This document shows, piece after piece, positions 53,520-56,447 of a DNA stretch of 56,447 nt (the first letter of the stretch is position 1; the number at the start of each line of letters is the position of its first letter). Position numbers and translations under genes: made by a program. The notes below the pieces were generated by a model. It ran no database searches and had not been told where the DNA came from. It saw only the letters and a list, made by a program, of their open reading frames with translations. Source of the DNA: Candidatus Methylacidiphilales bacterium (GTDB lineage: Bacteria > Verrucomicrobiota > Verrucomicrobiia > Methylacidiphilales > JANWVL01); the NCBI GenBank assembly GCA_025056655.1, contig JANWVL010000076.1, forward strand, positions 1 to 56,447, given 5' to 3'.

Positions 53520-55936
53520 ATCTTCCGAAGTGCAGGAGCAATCTCCGGCAGCAAACCACCAGACTCAACATCTCTCCCTTTGCCTGCCCGCTTACGACGA
53601 CGCTGCTCAGCCGTGGCCTCCTCTAGAAGCGCAGCATCAGATTGCATCTGCGCAGCAGTCTGCAACCAGCCCAGTTCCCAATCGCTCAGTGCCCTCACCG
53701 GTCCATACCGCTTCAATGCCTCTGCTAGCGCCTGATTGGCTTCCTGGCGATTGCCCCGCTTCTCCAGTATTTGCGCCAATAACACAAAATAGGGCGGGTC
53801 CTCCTCCACGGCAAGCGCCTCGCGGATGGTCGCCTCCGCTGCCTCTAACAAGCCACGCTTCCACTGCGACAGCGCTAAATTGAATAAAGACCCAGCCCAA
53901 TCCGGCTTAGCCTGAAACGCCTCCCGATAAGTCTTCTCTTGACGCTCCCAATCTTTCTTTTCACCATACCGTATCCCAAGCGAATTCAGCAAACTCGCAT
54001 CTGGCCGGCCCTTCCGTCGCAAAGCTTGCACTAGATAATCGATCGCCTTGTCAAGCTGCCCTAGCTCAGCATAATCGTCAGACAACTTTCTTAACGTATC
54101 CACAATCTCCTCCTCCGCCACTTTACCCGTGCGCAAGTTCTCCTCCACCTCCTCAATACGCTGTCGAGTCGCGTGAGGATTCACTACCAACGTTAACGGA
54201 TGTTCCACTGTGCATGCAAATGGCTCTGTCTCTGGCTGATCGCGAAGGGTTAACTCCAAATGCAAGCATTGGTTGGCATCCATTCGCACGCCCAGACGCA
54301 ACGGAGTGCCACGATTCACCGGTGCACGAATCTGCCACGTCGCTGCAAACACCGGTCGCGCATCACTCCCAGCGACAAGCTCCACCCGCAGCGGCACCGT
54401 GCCCACCAGCGCCGTCTGCGGCACCACAAGCTCAAAATGCTCAGCACTTCGGTCAGGACTAGGAAATGGCAACGTCGCACCCTTCGGCACCAACTCCAGC
54501 ATCCCCGAAGCCACCCGCAACGCGATCGCATCTTGCGCCACCGGCTGCACAAGCCCTCGCCCATAAAGCGCTAACGCCAACGCATGGTACGCTGCCCCAC
54601 GAGCAACCGCCACCTGTGTCGCATCCCGATCTTCGTATATCAAAAGACGCCCAGATCGCAGATAAGACCGTACCGCCTCCTGCACCTGTGGAATTAAACT
54701 GCTCCCCCCCACCATCAGACAAAAATCCACATCTGCTGCCTGCAATCCAGCCCGCTCAAGCGCATCAGACAGCGGAGCAAAAATTGAGCACGTCATGTGA
54801 TACTCCGTCTCCCGAGCGTACAGCAAATCCCTATCCAAAAATGGCTTGAGCAATTCCTCAAAACGCGCTGCTGTTAGCCGCGGTGAACGCAACGTCAACG
54901 TCGGATATCCAGGACACGGACACGACCACGACCCCGGATGCGTCTTGACTATCTCAGTCTTATCGGCATCCGCATAACGACCAAAACTCTGCAACCGCGC
55001 AATCTCGATACACAACCCCACTTTCAGCGACTCAGCTATCCCTAGCAGAGCTGGTTCTAAATGTCGCTTGCGCTGGTCAAAATCTAGGCTCTCCACCTTG
55101 AGACCATTTTGCTCGGCAACCTGCGGAATAAGTTCCTCATGGACAATCGCAGCATCAATATCACCCCCACCAAGCCGATGATAACGCGACACCGCCAGCG
55201 GCGCTATCTCCAGCTGCCCACTTCTCTTACTTAAATCCAAGCGAAACACTGCCACATCGCACGTGCCCCCTCCAAAGTCGAAGACAACCACATTCTGCGT
55301 ACCACGCAAATCCGCCAGCAAAGCTTCCCGATGCGTTACCAAATAATCGATAAAGGCTGCCACCGGCTCATCCAAAAGATCCCCAGCCTGCAAGTTCATC
55401 CCGGCCATCTCTGCAGCGCGAAACGTATCGTGGCGTTGCGCCAGTTGAAACGACGCCGGCACCGTAACAACCGTGCGAGCCACTGACACCTCATGGGCCG
55501 TCTCCGCAGCAGCTTTGAGAAAGCTCAACACTCTCCCCCCAATTTCCGCCGCACTGCGAAAGCCAGGCGGAGCCAGATGATACGTCCGCCGCGCGCCTAT
55601 CTCATTTTTGCACTCATAAAAAATATCTCTGTTTCGGCGCAACCGAGGATTTGCACGCAACCGTTTTGCCCCCTCGCCCACCCAAACCTGCCCCCCATGC
55701 AACGCCACCACCGACGGCACGAGCACATGGATGTAGGGCCCTGTATCTGTCGGCTGTTCAATTTCCAAACATCGTGCAACCGGCGGCTGGTTTTGATCCC
55801 GGCACCATATCACTTCAGCCACTGTAGAATTAGTCGTCCCCAAGTCTATCCCCAAAACTCGAACTGGCAATGGCACCGTCTGCGGTATCCCATCCAGCCG
55901 GCTCAGTATCAAAGCAGTGACCTGATCCGATGACAT
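53516..55936 (-). CDS. Hsp70-family ATPase with C-terminal TPR domain
   Basis: 806 aa. The actin-like ATPase core has GIDLGTTNS (29-37), DEPVAAFIDY, FDFGGGT (219-225) and MVGGSSLIPQV (408-417). A Cys-containing insertion (SWSCPCPGYPTL, near 336-347) is unusual. A short beta-rich region (about 470-600) replaces the normal substrate-binding domain, then about four TPR units (625-765) and a basic tail. It is not the housekeeping DnaK: there is no grpE or dnaJ neighbour and no EEVD-like or lid region. It is the first gene of a two-gene unit with the SF1 helicase. Confidence 0.87.
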   Translation of the reverse strand: MSSDQVTALILSRLDGIPQTVPLPVRVLGIDLGTTNSTVAEVIWCRDQNQPPVARCLEIEQPTDTGPYIHVLVPSVVALHGGQVWVGEGAKRLRANPRLRRNRDIFYECKNEIGARRTYHLAPPGFRSAAEIGGRVLSFLKAAAETAHEVSVARTVVTVPASFQLAQRHDTFRAAEMAGMNLQAGDLLDEPVAAFIDYLVTHREALLADLRGTQNVVVFDFGGGTCDVAVFRLDLSKRSGQLEIAPLAVSRYHRLGGGDIDAAIVHEELIPQVAEQNGLKVESLDFDQRKRHLEPALLGIAESLKVGLCIEIARLQSFGRYADADKTEIVKTHPGSWSCPCPGYPTLTLRSPRLTAARFEELLKPFLDRDLLYARETEYHMTCSIFAPLSDALERAGLQAADVDFCLMVGGSSLIPQVQEAVRSYLRSGRLLIYEDRDATQVAVARGAAYHALALALYGRGLVQPVAQDAIALRVASGMLELVPKGATLPFPSPDRSAEHFELVVPQTALVGTVPLRVELVAGSDARPVFAATWQIRAPVNRGTPLRLGVRMDANQCLHLELTLRDQPETEPFACTVEHPLTLVVNPHATRQRIEEVEENLRTGKVAEEEIVDTLRKLSDDYAELGQLDKAIDYLVQALRRKGRPDASLLNSLGIRYGEKKDWERQEKTYREAFQAKPDWAGSLFNLALSQWKRGLLEAAEATIREALAVEEDPPYFVLLAQILEKRGNRQEANQALAEALKRYGPVRALSDWELGWLQTAAQMQSDAALLEEATAEQRRRKRAGKGRDVESGGLLPEIAPALRKI

Positions 55937-56071
55937 TTAGATAATCTTGTTCGCAAAAACTTTTACCCAACTGTCCGCAAGATGCCAAGCCATATGAGCA
56001 CGTTCCAAGCCTCCATCACCAAACTTTCCCCTCGACTTGCCTCACCCACGGATAAAACCCAACAGCTCCCA

Positions 56072-56136
56072 CCACCCTCTAGACTCCGCCGACCCGTCGG
56101 CGCTTTCCAAAGCGGCAGTCCGCTGCCGCACTCCAT
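56072..56136. repeat. dispersed palindromic repeat
   Basis: Two perfect stems in tandem: GCCGAC-CC-GTCGGC (56088-56101) and GCGGCAG-TCCG-CTGCCGC (56112-56129), joined by CGCTTTCCAAA. I recognise this from memory as a family scattered between verrucomicrobial genes. The minus-strand frame across it (55963-56181) is repeat-derived and not counted as a gene. The rest of 55937-56177 shows nothing else. Confidence 0.65.
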
Positions 56137-56177
56137 ATTGATAAACCTCGACTCAGCACCTCGATTAAGCCGCCTGT

Positions 56178-56447
56178 TCATCCACCAGCCTCCCCCACTA
56201 CCTTGATTTCCTTAGGCGTTGCCAATTTGCCCGTATTACCAGCTATGAACAAGTCATAGACCGATTGGGCAAAGTCCTCGCTGCGCTTTTTGCAGCGGCA
56301 ATAGGCGATTAGGGTGGCGGTAACGAACACCAGCACCCACAGCGCGAACGTCAGCCAGTGGGCGGGCCGGCACCACAGTGCCCACGCGAAGCCGACAAGG
56401 GAAACGAGCGCGAGCAGGCCGAACATCGTCAGCAGGACGCGGAACAG
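56178..56447 (-). CDS. small membrane protein, 5' end beyond window
   Basis: At least 82 aa from an ATG at 56426, but the frame stays open to the window edge with a hydrophobic LFRVLL before it, so the true start may lie outside. Two membrane helices (FGLLALVSLVGFAWALW and TFALWVLVFVTATLIAY) are followed by a Cys/Lys-rich loop (CRCKKRSEDFAQ) and a short soluble tail. No family recognised. It is upstream of the Hsp70 gene on the same strand, separated by 240 bp containing a repeat. Confidence 0.45.
   Translation of the reverse strand: MFRVLLTMFGLLALVSLVGFAWALWCRPAHWLTFALWVLVFVTATLIAYCRCKKRSEDFAQSVYDLFIAGNTGKLATPKEIKVVGEAGG

Noticed and set aside
55963-56181. 72-codon minus-strand frame before Hsp70
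   Set aside because: It consists of translated dispersed palindrome; no conserved domain.

Overview
The window looks like chromosomal DNA of a bacterium, most probably of the phylum Verrucomicrobiota. Clues are a small lipoprotein ending in a C-terminal motif I associate with that phylum, a DXS of the GDA-type seen there, hpnCDE squalene genes, and short palindromic repeats of a style common in verrucomicrobial genomes. No 16S gene or tRNA is present, so this placement is inference. Many starts have no Shine-Dalgarno sequence, and long blocks of the + strand are strongly A+C rich whichever strand is coding.

Layout. 0-5.6 kb (+): dxs, an HtrA-type protease, prfB with the classic programmed frameshift, and trpC. 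5.6-10.3 kb (-): a lipoprotein and two adjacent GH57 alpha-glucan enzymes. One of these keeps its nucleophile but appears to lack the acid/base Asp. 10.5-12.8 kb (+): a putative-Ig-domain secreted protein and a shortened MgtE. 12.7-14.7 kb (-): pabB-pabC. 14.8-15.7 kb (+): a TPR protein. 15.8-18.6 kb (-): fumarase alpha subunit, ffh, rpsP, khpA. 18.7-25.4 kb is mixed: lipoproteins and RlpA, hisB, a PUR-domain protein, zwf-pgl, trpA with a DUF3307 membrane protein, and an ABC-type solute-binding protein. 25.4-29.8 kb: purF, a membrane protein, a KtrA-like RCK protein and a class III aminotransferase resembling HpnO.

29.8-40.3 kb (-) is the most coherent block: nine genes packed with overlaps or gaps of 3-15 bp. 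In transcription order they are an acetolactate-synthase-like ThDP enzyme, an Ldh2-family dehydrogenase, a HAD phosphatase, a polyprenyl-phosphate-type GT2 glycosyltransferase, hpnC, a fused hpnD-hpnE, a multi-pass HTTM-like membrane protein, an MGDG-synthase-like glycosyltransferase and a protein of the family often labelled 3-methyladenine DNA glycosylase. Together they suggest squalene synthesis tied to making or moving a glycosylated lipid. No squalene-hopene cyclase lies in the window.

40.4-50.3 kb: a prohibitin-like SPFH protein, a DUF485-symporter pair, a YmdB-type phosphodiesterase, xseA, pfkA (-), a glycosyltransferase fused to a PHP phosphoesterase, and argS. The last 5 kb has extreme C bias.

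50.3-56.4 kb is an accessory-looking region. It holds two strong palindromes behind argS, a 21-bp minisatellite of about 15 units, a 75-bp-period repeat, a NYN-domain gene with a probable C-terminal frameshift and a terminator-like leader hairpin, and a translationally coupled pair encoding an Hsp70-TPR protein and a compact UvrD-like helicase. This coupled pair and the squalene/glycolipid operon are the best candidates for undescribed systems.
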